From Asterella californica (Eukaryota; Streptophyta; Marchantiopsida; Marchantiales; Aytoniaceae): 64,000 bases of DNA. The notes beneath the pieces were generated by a model, which saw only the letters and a list, made by a program, of their open reading frames with translations, was not told the DNA's origin and ran no database searches. The position numbers were made by a program, and so were the translations under genes. This document shows, in pieces, positions 1-11,900 of this stretch. The number at the start of each line of letters is the position of its first letter. The first letter of the stretch is position 1. The stretch lies in contig JAYKYS010000004.1 in assembly GCA_036924285.1 (NCBI GenBank), forward strand, positions 29,544,001 through 29,608,000. The letters are read 5' to 3'.

Positions 1-481
1 TGGTGGCTTCATCTTAAGTTTAGCTTCTTCAAATAAGTGGGATTCTTAAGAGTGAGGATTTAGTTGGAAAAACATTCCTTAGGAAGAGTAAGGACTTATT
101 CTTAGAACCTTGATGTGAAATCTGTATTCTTCTGTCTTTTAAGAAGAAGACTAGTAACATTTCAGTAGTATTTTACCTTATTCATTCATTCACATCTGTC
201 CTCTCGAATCTTTTGTTTGTATTGTTGGAAGGGTCCCTGATCAAAGAACTATTTCATTGTTGTTTGTATTCGATTTATCAGGTTTTTGCTTGGGTTTGGT
301 TTCTTATCAGACTTAAACTCTCATCCGGATATCATTCTATTCTGTGAGAATAACAGAAAACTATCAGAATTATCATTGTGACGTTGTAGTACTGTGATTT
401 GTGTAATTGTTAATTGTATCTTCGTGGGAACGATCCTTAATTTACTATTTCCGATACTTTGTGTTTCTCTGGGTTGTTACA
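1..481 (+). repeat. Element A 5' LTR, 3' part (U5 side)
   Basis: This stretch aligns without gaps to 18663-19143, the last 481 bases of the other LTR of element A. I count about six differences, all transitions (about 1.2%). It ends in GTTACA, and a primer-binding site follows 19 bases later. The start of this LTR lies outside the window. Confidence 0.9.
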
Positions 482-500
482 TATAGAAACATAAAACTTT

Positions 501-518
501 TGGCGCCGTTGCCGAGGA
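501..518 (+). promoter_or_regulatory. Primer-binding site of element A (tRNA-Asp type)
   Basis: TGGCGCCGTTGCCGAGGA is complementary to the 3' end of plant tRNA-Asp(GUC) including CCA, apart from one mismatch. It lies just inside the 5' LTR, where minus-strand priming is expected. Many plant Ty3/gypsy elements use this primer. Confidence 0.85.
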
Positions 519-565
519 TACAGATTTAACTTTTACTTGAATTCAGTAAGTTGTAACCGTCATGT

Positions 566-3500
566 ATGTCGGACGGAGTACGAGCGCCTTCTGAAGAAGA
601 TCAGAAGACGAGAAGGACCAGACGAGCGCTAAAAAGAAGATTGGTCCGTGAACAACTGTTGGAAGAAGTCCAACGTCAGAAGGAAGCTACGAAGGAGCGA
701 AGACGTCAAGCAGCTCAGAAATGGCAAGAGATAAAAAGTTTATCTGAAGGGACTTCATCTTCGTTTGATAGAAGCTCTGTACCTATTTCACCGCGGACGC
801 AGTATGAGAAGGCCGAGCGGAAATATTGGAAGAAGAAGATTGATATCGGATCTCCAAGCTCGAGTGTAAGGAGTGGAGAAAGTTCACCTAAGGACAGTTC
901 ATGGTTACCGTTTCCTTCAGGGACCATAGTTCTGCATGAATCCCTGTTCGAACCGACGCAGAAGGACAAGAGAATTCTGACGGAAGACGAAGAAATAGAT
1001 AGAGAAGAAACTCCTTCACTTCGAAGAGTGGAGTTGTTCCAATCTTCATCTTCATCTTCATCTTCAGGATCAGCTCAGTCAGAATCCGATATTTTGACTA
1101 CTCTTGCGGAAGACCCAAATCCGAAAGCGGAAGCTGCCTTAGAATTGATCGTTAGACATGGACCGGAAATCACAACTTTTGTGGAACTTCTAAAGAAGCA
1201 AAGGGGATAGGATTTGATTCGAGAATTGTTACCCTTGAGATCACCAACACTTCAAATCCCGAATCTCAGACCTCACGGGATGTCAGGAGTATCACTTTTC
1301 AAGTTAAGGAGTCAAGGGACCTCCACGTCGTCATCACCAAAGAGGCAAGACGAAACTCGCGAAAAAGAGAGCAAATCAGTTGAAGATCATTCGGCAGAAC
1401 ACCATTCATCTGAAGCGAATCTTCCTGATACAAGAGCAAGTAACGTTGTCATAAACACTCTTGCAAATTTGACTCTTCAGCCGTCCGAAAATTTGTTCAA
1501 TACAGAACTGGTGGTACCTTCATCCTTACCAACACAAATATACAAACGGAAGCAATACCCATCAAGCACTCTTCCTCCAGTATCTCATCCAATGACAGGA
1601 ATATCACCACCGTCAGGGACACCACCGTTCACTCGTCAAAACTATCCTAAATTTGGCAGAGAAGATTTTGATAGTGATGGAGATGGGGAAAATGCCGACT
1701 CCTTTGTCAAACAATTTGAAGCGGTATCTCACGCGAACAAAGAAGATAATGACCCTGATCGTACGAGAATTTTTCCCAGCTTGTTGAAACACGCAGCCAG
1801 AAAATGATATAGTCATGCCAATCTAACTCCTGCAATCATATCTACTTGGGATTTAATGAAAAACGAATTCCTAAAGAGATTCCGGGAACTGAATTATAAC
1901 AGGCATGTGTTACATAAAGTAAATAGCGTTAAACGTAAGAGGAAAGAGTCCTTGAAAAGCTACGTCTAAAGATTTTATAGGATTTTGGATAGATTACCTG
2001 CCAATGGGACACACCCAGCTTACACGCCAGCACAGGCAGTAGAATGGTTTGTGAAGGGGTTGCCTTCAAAGCAACAAACGTGGGTTAGACGGTTTGATAC
2101 GTCAACCTTGGAGCGAGCCATTGATTCTGCTGAGAATTACGAATCCTCCAATATCCTTAGCAGAGACCATGAAAAGAACTCGGAGTCGAGAAAGAAGAAG
2201 AATTTCAGGAAGCCCAAGAGCAGTCGCGAAGAAGAGATGATGAAGAAGAAGAAGAAGAAGTTAAAACGGAAACATAGAAAATATTCATCTTCGGAAGAAT
2301 CTTCAGAAGAGTCTTCGAATGAAAGCTCAACATCGGAAGACGAAGATTCCTCATCTTCAGACGAAGAGGAAAAGCATAAGAAGCGCAAAAGAATGACGAA
2401 GTCCAGACTTCCGATGGTAAGGAGGACACAGCCATCTAAGGATACTGCACTTGATGATCTTCTCAAGAAGTTCGAAGACCTCAAGGTGCAATTGGTCAGA
2501 ACGTCCGAGAGGCGAAAATCGCCAACTACTTCATGACCAAATTTGTGGTGTACTAACTGTGGTAAACCTGGACATGCCAATACGGAATGTTTTAACAGTA
2601 AATCATCTTATAACACCCATGCAGTGGAGTGGGCGCCATTATACGAGCCCAATTACTTTGTAGAGTGTGAAGATGGGATCTATGGAGTACAAGCTCAAGA
2701 TGGAGCTATGATACCCACTCAGCCTCAGCAATTCACGCCCATTCCTCCGGTACATATCCAACGCTTTTTACCTAGACAAATGGCAACTAATGTTACCCAA
2801 CGAAAGTTTGCCCCTGCAAGTTACCAGGAAAGACCACCATTTCTTGGTACATCATGTTTTAATTGTGGCGCCAATGGTCATTGGGCTCCTTCTTGTCCTC
2901 ATCCAAAGAAACAAGTGGGATATATGCCACTATGTGGGAAGTGTGATAAGCCCGGTCATGGAGCTACGGACTGTACGAATGAACCAGTTCAGAAGACCGG
3001 AGTCAGATTTCAACCGCCACCCAACCAACAACGATCAGATGCAGGAGTAAATATGGTCGAATTGGTCGATGATCTGAAGGCTTGTACTCTGTCAAAAGAA
3101 GATGGAAATGGTTGGCCAGAAGTTAAAGAGATTCTGGTGAACAAAGTGGAGACTCGAAGTGGGAAGAGACTACTTCGAAAGGGAGAGACTTTAGCAAAAG
3201 CCGCAGCTCAAGAGACAAAGGACCTTAAAAAGACTGAGAGGAAGCAAATGAAGAAAGAGAAGAAAGCGCACAAAACTTTGAGAGAACAAGTGCGCGAAGT
3301 TGTAGAGAAACAGACGACATCGGCACAGGCGGATGATCGTAAAGAAGAACCGAGAACGAAGAAGACCTCAGGAGTATTACCTGCGGACATTTCTGAAGAA
3401 GTGAGGGCACTACTCAGTAAGAAACTGAGTAAGCAAGCCAAGAAGGTGGAACCTAGCCAAGAAGGGCTCGGGAAGGTGCGAGCCGAAGTCTCTTCGCCCG

Positions 3501-6500
3501 AAGTCGAACGACCATCTGAAACGCAAAAACTGATAGCAGAACAAACTAAGAGGGTTGTTCCAGTGGTAAGCCCTCATTACAATGTAGTAGAGGATTTGCT
3601 GAACCAACAGGCTAACATAACCATCAAGCTGTTGGTCGAAGACAATAGGCTGTACAGGAAGTTGTTATTGGCAGCCTTGAGAAAACCAGCGAAGGCTAAA
3701 TCGAAGAATCTGCCTTCATTGTTTCAAGTTGGATTGGAGGACTTAGGATCCCCAGAAGTAGACATCGAGATAGATGGATGTCTAATAAAACATGTGCCTA
3801 TAGATTCTGGTTCTAATGTGAACATTATTACAGAAGAGACAGCGCATGCTTTGGGTTACCATAAGTTCGAATCAACACCACGAGTGTTGAGGATGGCGGA
3901 TCAGAGCAGAAGAAGACCCTTGGGAGTACTGCGAGATATCCCTACAACCATTGGTGGGATAATCTTCAAACTTACCTATATTGTACTAAGACCTTTGGTT
4001 AAGTCTGGCTATGGAGTGCTCATAGGTCGACCTTGGCTGTATGGTGCTAAGGTGATTACTGATTGGTATAAACAGAAGTTGTCCTTTAATGATCCTATGA
4101 AACCAACAGATAAGAGTGTTTCTGTAAGTTGGAAGAAGATGTCACACCAAGGCGAGACATCTTCAACAGATTCAGGATACACTTCGGAAGAAGACTCTTC
4201 GTCTTCAAGCAATAGTTCAGAGAATGAAAGATCAGGACCCTACATAGTTGTGAACTATCTACAATGCTATGAGATAGAAGAGGAAGAAGAGTGCGAAGGA
4301 CCTGAGGAAGAATAGCAATCACAGTTGGGACAGGGAAGTTCAGAGGTAAGCCACACAGAAGGAATGGTACTGAAGTCAGCAACGGTGGATTTAGTCCTCG
4401 AAGAAGGGAAGGTCTTGAAGATCACAGCGAAGTTACAGGGGGCCGAATTGGAAGTGTACCATGACATGTTAACTTACTACCAGGATGTCTTCGTCTAGAA
4501 GATAGAAGATATGAAGGGTATTCTTGCGAAGTGGGGTCAACATCAAATTGACCTACTGGAAAACTCTGTACCTGTAAGGCAAAGACAGTATAGACTGAAC
4601 CCAAAATACTCTCTTTTAGTCAAGGATGAAATTGACAAGTACTTGAGTGCTGGCATTATCTTTCTTGTCCTTAGCAGTGAATGGGTATCACCTATAGTGA
4701 TAGTACCCAAGAAGAAGACCGGTAAAATTAGAGTATGTCAAGATTTTCGAAAACTGAATGCAGCAACAAGAAAAGACCATCACCCCTTACCTTTTACAGA
4801 TTCTATTATGGATAAGGTAGCTGGTCACGAGTGCTATAGTTTTCTCGACGGATTTTCAGGGTACAATCAGGTATCCATCAGAGAAGAAGATAAAGACAAG
4901 ACTACTTTTATCACTAACTGGGGTACTTTTGCTTATCATAAGATGCCCTTTGGTTTATGTAATGCTCCTGCCACATTCCAAAGAATGATGACAAACATTT
5001 TCCAGGAGTATCTTAGGAAGTTCTTAGAGATTTTTATAGATGATTTTTGCGTTTTTGGTCCAAAGGAAGAACACATAAATTCCTTGACATTAGTTTTTCA
5101 GCGTTGTAGAGATGCTCAATTGGCATTGCATCCAGAAAAGTGTTTCTTCGTCATGTCAGAAGGCCTTTTATTAGGACATAGAGTCTCGCAGCGAGGCATT
5201 GAAGTAGATGTAGACAAAGTTCAAGTTATAGTAGCTTTGGAACCTCCCTCAAATGTTAGCGAGTTGCGGGGATTTTTGGGACATGTGGGTTACTATCGGA
5301 GGTTTATCAAAAACTATGCGACCCTGGCAGCACCACTAACCGAATTGTTGAAGAAGACTACTGAGTACATCTGGCAGGAACAGAGACAGAAAGCCTTTGA
5401 AACGCTGAAGACGAAGTTGATTGAAGCTCCAGTCATGAAGGCATCAGATTGGAATCTACCTTTTCAAGTGTATGTGGATACTTCAACATTCGCTATTGGA
5501 GTGGTGTTGAGTCAGAAAGACAGCGAAAAGAGGGACCATCCGATTTATTATGCGAGTAGACAACTATCCGCTGCAGAGAAGAACTACTCCACTACAGAGC
5601 GGGAAGCACTAGGGATGGTGTATTATGTCAGAAAATTTTGACACTACTTGTTGGGATGCGAGTTTGTTTTCTATGTGGATCACTATGCTTTAAAACATCT
5701 GGTGCAAAAATCTGATCTGTCGGGAAGAATAGCGAGATGGATGTTGTTATTGCAGGAGTTCAAATTCACAGTTCAAACCAGAGCAGGAAAGCATCATGAG
5801 AATGCAAACTACTTGTCTCGATTGAGGACGGAAGAGCGTCAAGAGAATGTAACAGACGACTTCCCAGATGAAGAACTTTTCCAGCTCACAGTTACTCCCA
5901 CAAGTAGGTACCATGAGATATACAGATATTTGTATACGTTGCAGTGTCCTGAAGGAATGGATGTGGAACAACGTACGGTGTTCATACACAAGGTTGGACC
6001 GTACGAGCTGAAGAGCGGTATTCTGTTCAAAAGAGGGACCGATGATGAACTACAAAGATGTCTAGAAGAAGAAGAAGTAGGAAGAGTGGTGGATGCCATG
6101 CATTCCCAATCTGCAGGAGGACATTATGCCCTTCGCAACACAGTGAAGAAGATTTTGAATGCAGGATACTGGTGGCCTACCATGTACAAGGATGTACACG
6201 CGATCATTAAGAGATGTGACAGTTGTCAGCGTGTGGGTAAGCCTACTCGAACTACTCAGTGGCCACTTCATCCTATCTTACCTCTTGCACCGTTCGAGAA
6301 ATGAGGAATTGACTTTGTGGGACCTATTCAGCCAGCAACGAAGAAGACACGCAGAAGATACATCTTGGTGGCTACAGATTATGCAACCAAGTGGGTGGAA
6401 GCTGAACCAACGAAGAAAGATGATGCGATAACAGTGGCAGCATTTCTACACAAGAATATCATCACCAGGTTTGGATGTCCATTGGAACTGGTGAGTGATA

Positions 6501-7156
6501 GGGGCACACATTTTTTGAACAATACCATAGAGGCACTGACAGAATACTTTCAGATCAAGCATCAAAAGACTACTCCGTATAATCCTAAGGCGAATGGACT
6601 TACTGAGAAAAGTAATGGATTACTGTGTAAAATTCTGAACAAGGTGACTGTCAATTATGCTTATTATTGGGACACCAAGCTGGATGCTGCGCTTTGGGCG
6701 TTCAGAAATACAGAGAAGATAACCACACGACAGACGCCGTTCTTTTTAGCATATGGAATGCATCCTATTATGCCTATTGAGTTCGAAACCCCTACTTACA
6801 GGATTCTGACACAGGATAGATTATCTGCAAAAGATAGTCAGCTCATCAGATTGCAAAGTTTGATGGCACTAGAAGAAGATCGTGAGGCATCTCTGGAGTT
6901 AACTAATGACATACAAGAGAAGCGGAAGGAAGTATATGATAAGAGGTTAAGAAAAGTAGAAGTGAACGATGGAGACTTGGTCTTGCTATATGATAGCAGA
7001 CATATTAAGTTTCCAGGGAAGTTACAGCTATGATGGATGGGACCATACATAGTCGCACAATGTTATGGTAATGGTTCAGTCCAACTTTAAGACCTGGAAG
7101 GAAATCTCTTCGCTACTCGAGTAAATGGAGGAAGAATCAAGCGATACTACTCTTGA
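566..7156 (+). pseudogene. Element A gag-pol polyprotein, one frame with ten premature stops
   Basis: A single reading frame of about 2,200 codons encodes a Ty3/gypsy Gag-Pol. Gag is rich in Glu, Lys and Ser and has three CX2CX4HX4C zinc knuckles, at 2549-2590, 2854-2895 and 2933-2974. The aspartic protease has DSGS at 3803-3814 and a C-terminal LIGRPWL. Reverse transcriptase carries FIDD at 5033-5044. RNase H follows near 5460-5860. Integrase has an HHCC finger near 6110-6230 and DDE residues in VATDYATKW, VSDRG and LTEKSNG. In-frame stops lie at 1208, 1805, 1967, 2534, 4313, 4496, 5639, 6302, 7031 and 7088. No frameshift is needed. Each stop is one transition from CGA, CAA, CAG or TGG. Those at 5639 and 6302 replace Arg and Trp residues present in element B. 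It cannot make full Pol as it stands. Confidence 0.93.
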
Positions 7157-7179
7157 TGTGTTCGCGGGGTCGCTCACAT

Positions 7180-7193
7180 CTGGGGGAGAAGTA
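7180..7193 (+). promoter_or_regulatory. Polypurine tract of element A
   Basis: A G-rich purine run (CTGGGGGAGAAG) lies directly before the TGTAAAG that opens the 3' LTR and 24 bases after the terminal TGA of pol. This is the expected plus-strand priming site. Confidence 0.75.
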
Positions 7194-8065
7194 TGTAAAG
7201 CCCACTTTTTCAATTTTTTGATAGAAGAAGATCGAAATATAGAAGTTTGTAGAAGAAATAATGAAAATAGAAGAAGAATAGCTTAGTTTTAATGAAGAAG
7301 AGATTTCTGAAGAAGAGCCTTCGGAAGAAGAGAATAACTTTCAATGAAGAGTCTTCGGAAGAAGACCTTTACAGGAAAGATCTGAGAAAGACTTCGAGAA
7401 TGTATATCGTCAGTACACTCTCTTCACGAATAGTCCGAGTAAAGACGAACTACCTACTCAGAAAGTGATAAGAACGATAAGCGGCGTGGGCGAAGACAAC
7501 ATTGCGCATGCCCTTGTCAGGTCAGAGGACAAGCAATCAGAGGAGACTTCGGCACGTGCGAGAGTTTGAACCGAACTATATACTAGGAAAATTGGCTCAT
7601 TTCTCAAATTCACTCTTAGCGCTCAGCCTACTCTCCAATTGCGGACGATCAATTTAGACGAAGACTATCAATTTAGGCGAAGACTATCAGTTTGGGCGAA
7701 GGCCAACTTGAGCAAAGACTAGTAGTTTTAGACGAAGTTTACCTCAGCCAGCCTAGCACCCTTCGTCTGACCACGATGTCTATCACGACGAAGTTACCGA
7801 GGATTAGAGCCTTTGAGTTAGACCAAGAGGAGTTAATGCGCCTTCGGCCGAAGCTGAAGGAGTTAGGTCTCAGTTTCCTAACCCTAGGAGGATGGACTAA
7901 GGTGTCTGGCAAATTCATTAGCCAGATTCGGATGACCACGCAGGCGAAGAACCATATGCGCGACCTGGCAACTGGACCGTAGAGAACTCGGAGAAATATT
8001 TGCTGGACGAAGCTGGGACGAATGGTGACATGCTCTTCGACAATGCGTCAATGAAGAGTCTGGTC
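7194..8065 (+). repeat. Element A 3' LTR, left part (interrupted by element B)
   Basis: The LTR opens with TGTAA after the polypurine tract and runs until element B begins at 8066. It resumes at 16860 and ends at 19143 with TTACA. Without B and one copy of its target duplication the LTR is about 3,150 bases, unusually long. This part is U3 and contains the first part of an ORF. Confidence 0.85.
7776..8065 (+). pseudogene. U3-encoded accessory ORF of element A, N-terminal part
   Basis: An ORF on the element's sense strand inside U3. I place the start at the ATG of MSITTKLPRIRAFELDQEEL because that is where similarity to the ORF at 21602 in element D begins; an upstream ATG at 7692 is also open. 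Both ORFs share a core KELGL-x-F and a following Trp. A shift of frame near 7980 leads into a frame that runs through 8000-8065 and continues after element B at 16864. I recognise no known domain. It could be a captured host gene or an old retrotransposon accessory gene. Function unknown. Confidence 0.55.
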
Positions 8066-8986
8066 TGTAAACCCTCCGCGGTCCTATCGATCACTACCCC
8101 CCCGATCTCTCAACCTCCACGATCGTCATCCACGAATCTGCAACATGTCGGGCCTGTCTCTCACTCAGGGGTCACCTCTGATGGCTTTGATGGAAGCACA
8201 CCATGAACTTGAAGGGAAAATGCTGAGTTCACTCATTCATACACCCACAAACTTATCAACTAAAAATCTCCTTAAACACATCAACTAAAAATCCTCCATT
8301 CTAACAACGTCTCTCAAGTTCTCACATGCTAAAAATATCCCACACTCTCTATATTACTCTATTATCAAGTTGTCATTACGACAATGTGAAAACAAGGATG
8401 AGGAGCTCTTCTCTACTCCTCTATTTATACATTCTAGGTTTTTACTTTGGTACTCCCGGTAACTCAGCCGTAACTACTTTTACCGGGTTTTACTAAGATA
8501 TTACTTAAGGTAAAAGCATTGATCACATGGGCTTTTTATCTTTTCACATGGGCTTATTCCTTCAAAGTCAACAACTTCTAGAAGGATTCTGGAATATTCT
8601 CAAAGAATCTCGAATTTCCACCCCCCCTCTACACTAGGACCCACTAAAAAGGAAACATGTGGAATCTCTTCTTGTTTTTAATGCCCACAAAGTCCACAAC
8701 TTTAATCCAACCACTAATATCAAGTCAAAAAGGAGATAAGGGATACTTTCCACCTCCTTCCTACCTTTTAGACAAGATGACAAGATAGTAGTGCTCACTC
8801 TTTAGCAAATATCTGAATTCTGTCAAAAGTATAGCTAAGTTTAACCATAACTAACTTTTAGATAGTCATGACTAACTTGATACATCCTTAAAGTACTTTG
8901 GCAGCCAATAAACATTCTCAACACTTAGTTATAACTAAACACCTTACTAATAGACAAACTTCCTATGTGTAACATAGGTCGTTACA
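8066..8986 (-). repeat. Element B 3' LTR
   Basis: Ends are TGTAA and TTACA. It is about 99% identical to 15920-16859 and also related to 56160-57079. A TATA box read on the minus strand (TATAAATAG) lies at 8421-8429. Confidence 0.93.
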
Positions 8987-8996
8987 TTTTACCCCC
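8987..8996 (-). promoter_or_regulatory. Polypurine tract of element B
   Basis: Read on the minus strand this is GGGGGTAAAA, directly abutting the 3' LTR and just past the end of the gag-pol frame. It would prime plus-strand DNA synthesis. Confidence 0.7.
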
Positions 8997-8999
8997 GGA

Positions 9000-11900
9000 C
9001 TAAATTTTCGCTCCGTCCTCGGAGTGAAGAGAGAGCTTTCGTCGATGAAACAACTTCAACTTGTCATGATTTACTCGATCAAATCTCCTTCCTCCCAGCT
9101 CCTGAAGGTCATATGTGAAGTTGCTCCACACCTTATCTACAACAAAAGGACCAAAATATCTCGGAAGAAACTTCTTCCTAGCCCTCTTGAATCTGATAGC
9201 ATCATACAACATAACCCAATCTCCGACTTGAAAAGGTTTTACCTCCCTCTTGCCCAACCGTTTGTCGTAACTCTTCTTTTGATACGCTTGAGCTCGTTCC
9301 ATCCGGATCATTGCTACCGCTCGGGTCTCTTCCAACTCCATGAGTTGCTCCCTTCTTGATCTGACCACGTCTTCTCCTCTCGACCTCTTCAACTTTCGTT
9401 GAATAGTTTGAAAAGTATCCAATTCGAATTGGATCGGCAACTTGGACTCCACTCCATAAACCAGTCGAAATGGGGAGTATCCAGTAGAAGTCTTTGTTGT
9501 CGTTCGGTACTCCCATAAGATGGCATGTAACCTCTTATCCCAAGTATGTTTCGCAGTTTCAACACCAGCATCTTTGGCGAGCATCATACAAAGTGTAAGA
9601 TTGGTCTTCTCCGCAAGACCATTAGCATTTGGTTTGTATGAGGTCGTTACTCGTGGCTTGATAGAAAAGTGTTGTAGCATAGCAGTAGTCATGCTCCCTA
9701 CAAACTCTCCTCCTCTATCTGAGATCAACTCTAACGGACATCCAAATCTCGTGATGATCCTCTCTCATAGGAATCTACCGACTTCTGTTTCATTGGTCTC
9801 CCTCAAAGGTCTAGCCTCTACCCACTTGGTACAATAGTCAGTGGCGACTACAATGTATCTATTGCCTCGAGGTGTCTTATTAAGAGGACCTACAAAGTCA
9901 ATACCCCATTTCTCAAACGGCCCTAATACTGGAATTGATCTTAACGGAGGTGTTCTAGTAGACTTTAGAGCAAATGCTTGACATACGTCACAAGTTTTGC
10001 AATAGTCTAAACACTCTTTGAAAATCCCTCTCCAGTGATAACCCGCATCCAAAATCTTGAAGGCTGTTATCTTACCAGCAAAGTGACCTCCGCAAACAGT
10101 TCCGTCGTGAAACTCGTGCATTAGCTTGAATGCCTCCTTCTGACCAACTGCTCTCCTTAGTAACCCATCTGCTCCTTGATGAAACAGAATTCCCTCCACC
10201 ATGGTGTAAGGTTTGCATCTCTTGATCAACGCGTTACGTTCTCGGGTATGCATACCTTCTGGAAAAGAACCATCTGCAAGGAAACTCCAGATTTCCTTGT
10301 ACTCGTCCGGTATCTCCTCAATGCTTGTGATGGTCATCAGATGCTCGTCTGGAAATGAATCATCAAACGGTTCTTCTCCCTCATCATCATAAGCCCTTGA
10401 CAAAAGATCAGCATTTGCATGCTTCTTCCCTGGTCTATCTTCGATCACATAATCGTATTCTGTTAGAAGGATCTTCCAACGAGCAATACGACCTTCGGCA
10501 TTAGGCTTATTAAAGATATACTTTAAAGCCTTGTGATCTGTGACTATGGAAAATTTCCCTCCTAGCAAGTAGTGTCGAAATTTCTTCAATCCAAAGATCA
10601 CCGCTAATCCTTCTCGTTCAGTCACGGAGTAATTCTTCTCCGCTGGAACCATCTGCATACTAGCATAAGCTATAGGATGATCATGCCCATCTCCATCTAG
10701 CTGACTTAATGTACATCCGATTGCTACATTAGAGGCATCCGTATACAGAATAAATGCTTTACTCCACTCAGGTTTAGCAAGTATAGGAGCTGTCACTAAT
10801 GCCTTTTTCAGCTCCTCAAATGCTTCCTTTGCCTTCTGATCATGCACTATCAAGTCAAAATCAACTCCCTTCTTCATGTACATAGTCAAAGCTATTGCTT
10901 TGTTTGAGAAGGAAAAGACAAACCTACGATAATATCCAACCATGCCAAGAAACTGCCTCAACTTTGTCAAGTTGATCGGAAATGGAAGATCCACAATCTT
11001 CTTCACCTTCTCAGGATCTACCGCAATCCCATTCTTGGAAATGATGTGCCCTAACAGTAGACCTTCTTCGCAGCCAAAGATGCACTTCTCTGGATTTAGA
11101 GAAGCGTTGGCTTGCTCCAACCGCTGCAAAACTTTGATCACATGATCAAAGTGGTCCTCCTTTCGTCCGTACACACAGAAATCGTCAATGAAATCCCGAA
11201 CAAACTTCCCTATGAATGGTTCAAACACCTTGTTCATGAACCTTTGAAACGTGGCCGGAGCATTACACAATCCGAATGGCATCATCCGAAATGCAAATGT
11301 TCCCCAAGGAGTAGTGAAAGTAGTCAACTGTTGGTACTCCTGTGCTATCTTGATCTGGTTATACCCACTATAACCATCACCAAAGCTGTACCACTCATGA
11401 CCAGCAACTTCCTCCAAAATCTCATCTATAAATGGTAGAGGATAATAATCCTTCTTGGTAACTGCATTCAGCTTCTTATAGTCTATGCACACTCGCAGCT
11501 TACCATTCTTCTTCTTGACAATCACAATGGGTGAAACCCATTCTGAGTTCTCCACCTCATAGATGAAACTCGCCTCCTTCAACTTGTCTATCTCCTCCTT
11601 GACCATCATTGCTGTTGTAGGATTGACCCTTCTCTGCTTCTGTCGAACTGGTCTTGCGTTCTCCTCCAATTCGATTCTATGAGTCTCGAGAGTCACCTCC
11701 TTCAAATCCTTGTAGCTGAAAGCAAACACATGGATATATTTTCGAAATATATCTAGGAATCTACTTTTCTCCTCTTGAGTGACATTGATACCAAACTTCA
11801 GCGTAGAGAGTCTTCTCACAATCTCTGCCTCACTCAACTCTTCTTTGTCAGGATCTTTCTCCACTGCTGGTCGAGACAACAAGTCAATAGCACTAAGCTG

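Noticed and set aside
715..969. Minus-strand ORF inside element A gag
   Set aside because: Shadow of the purine-rich gag frame; Ser/Phe-rich with no motif.
2137..2580. Minus-strand 147-codon Ser-rich ORF
   Set aside because: It mirrors the Glu/Lys/Ser-rich gag repeat GAAGAA; no independent coding sign.
8000..8206. ORF running from element A LTR into element B LTR
   Set aside because: It crosses the insertion boundary at 8066, so it is a chimera; only the part to 8065 belongs to the U3 ORF.
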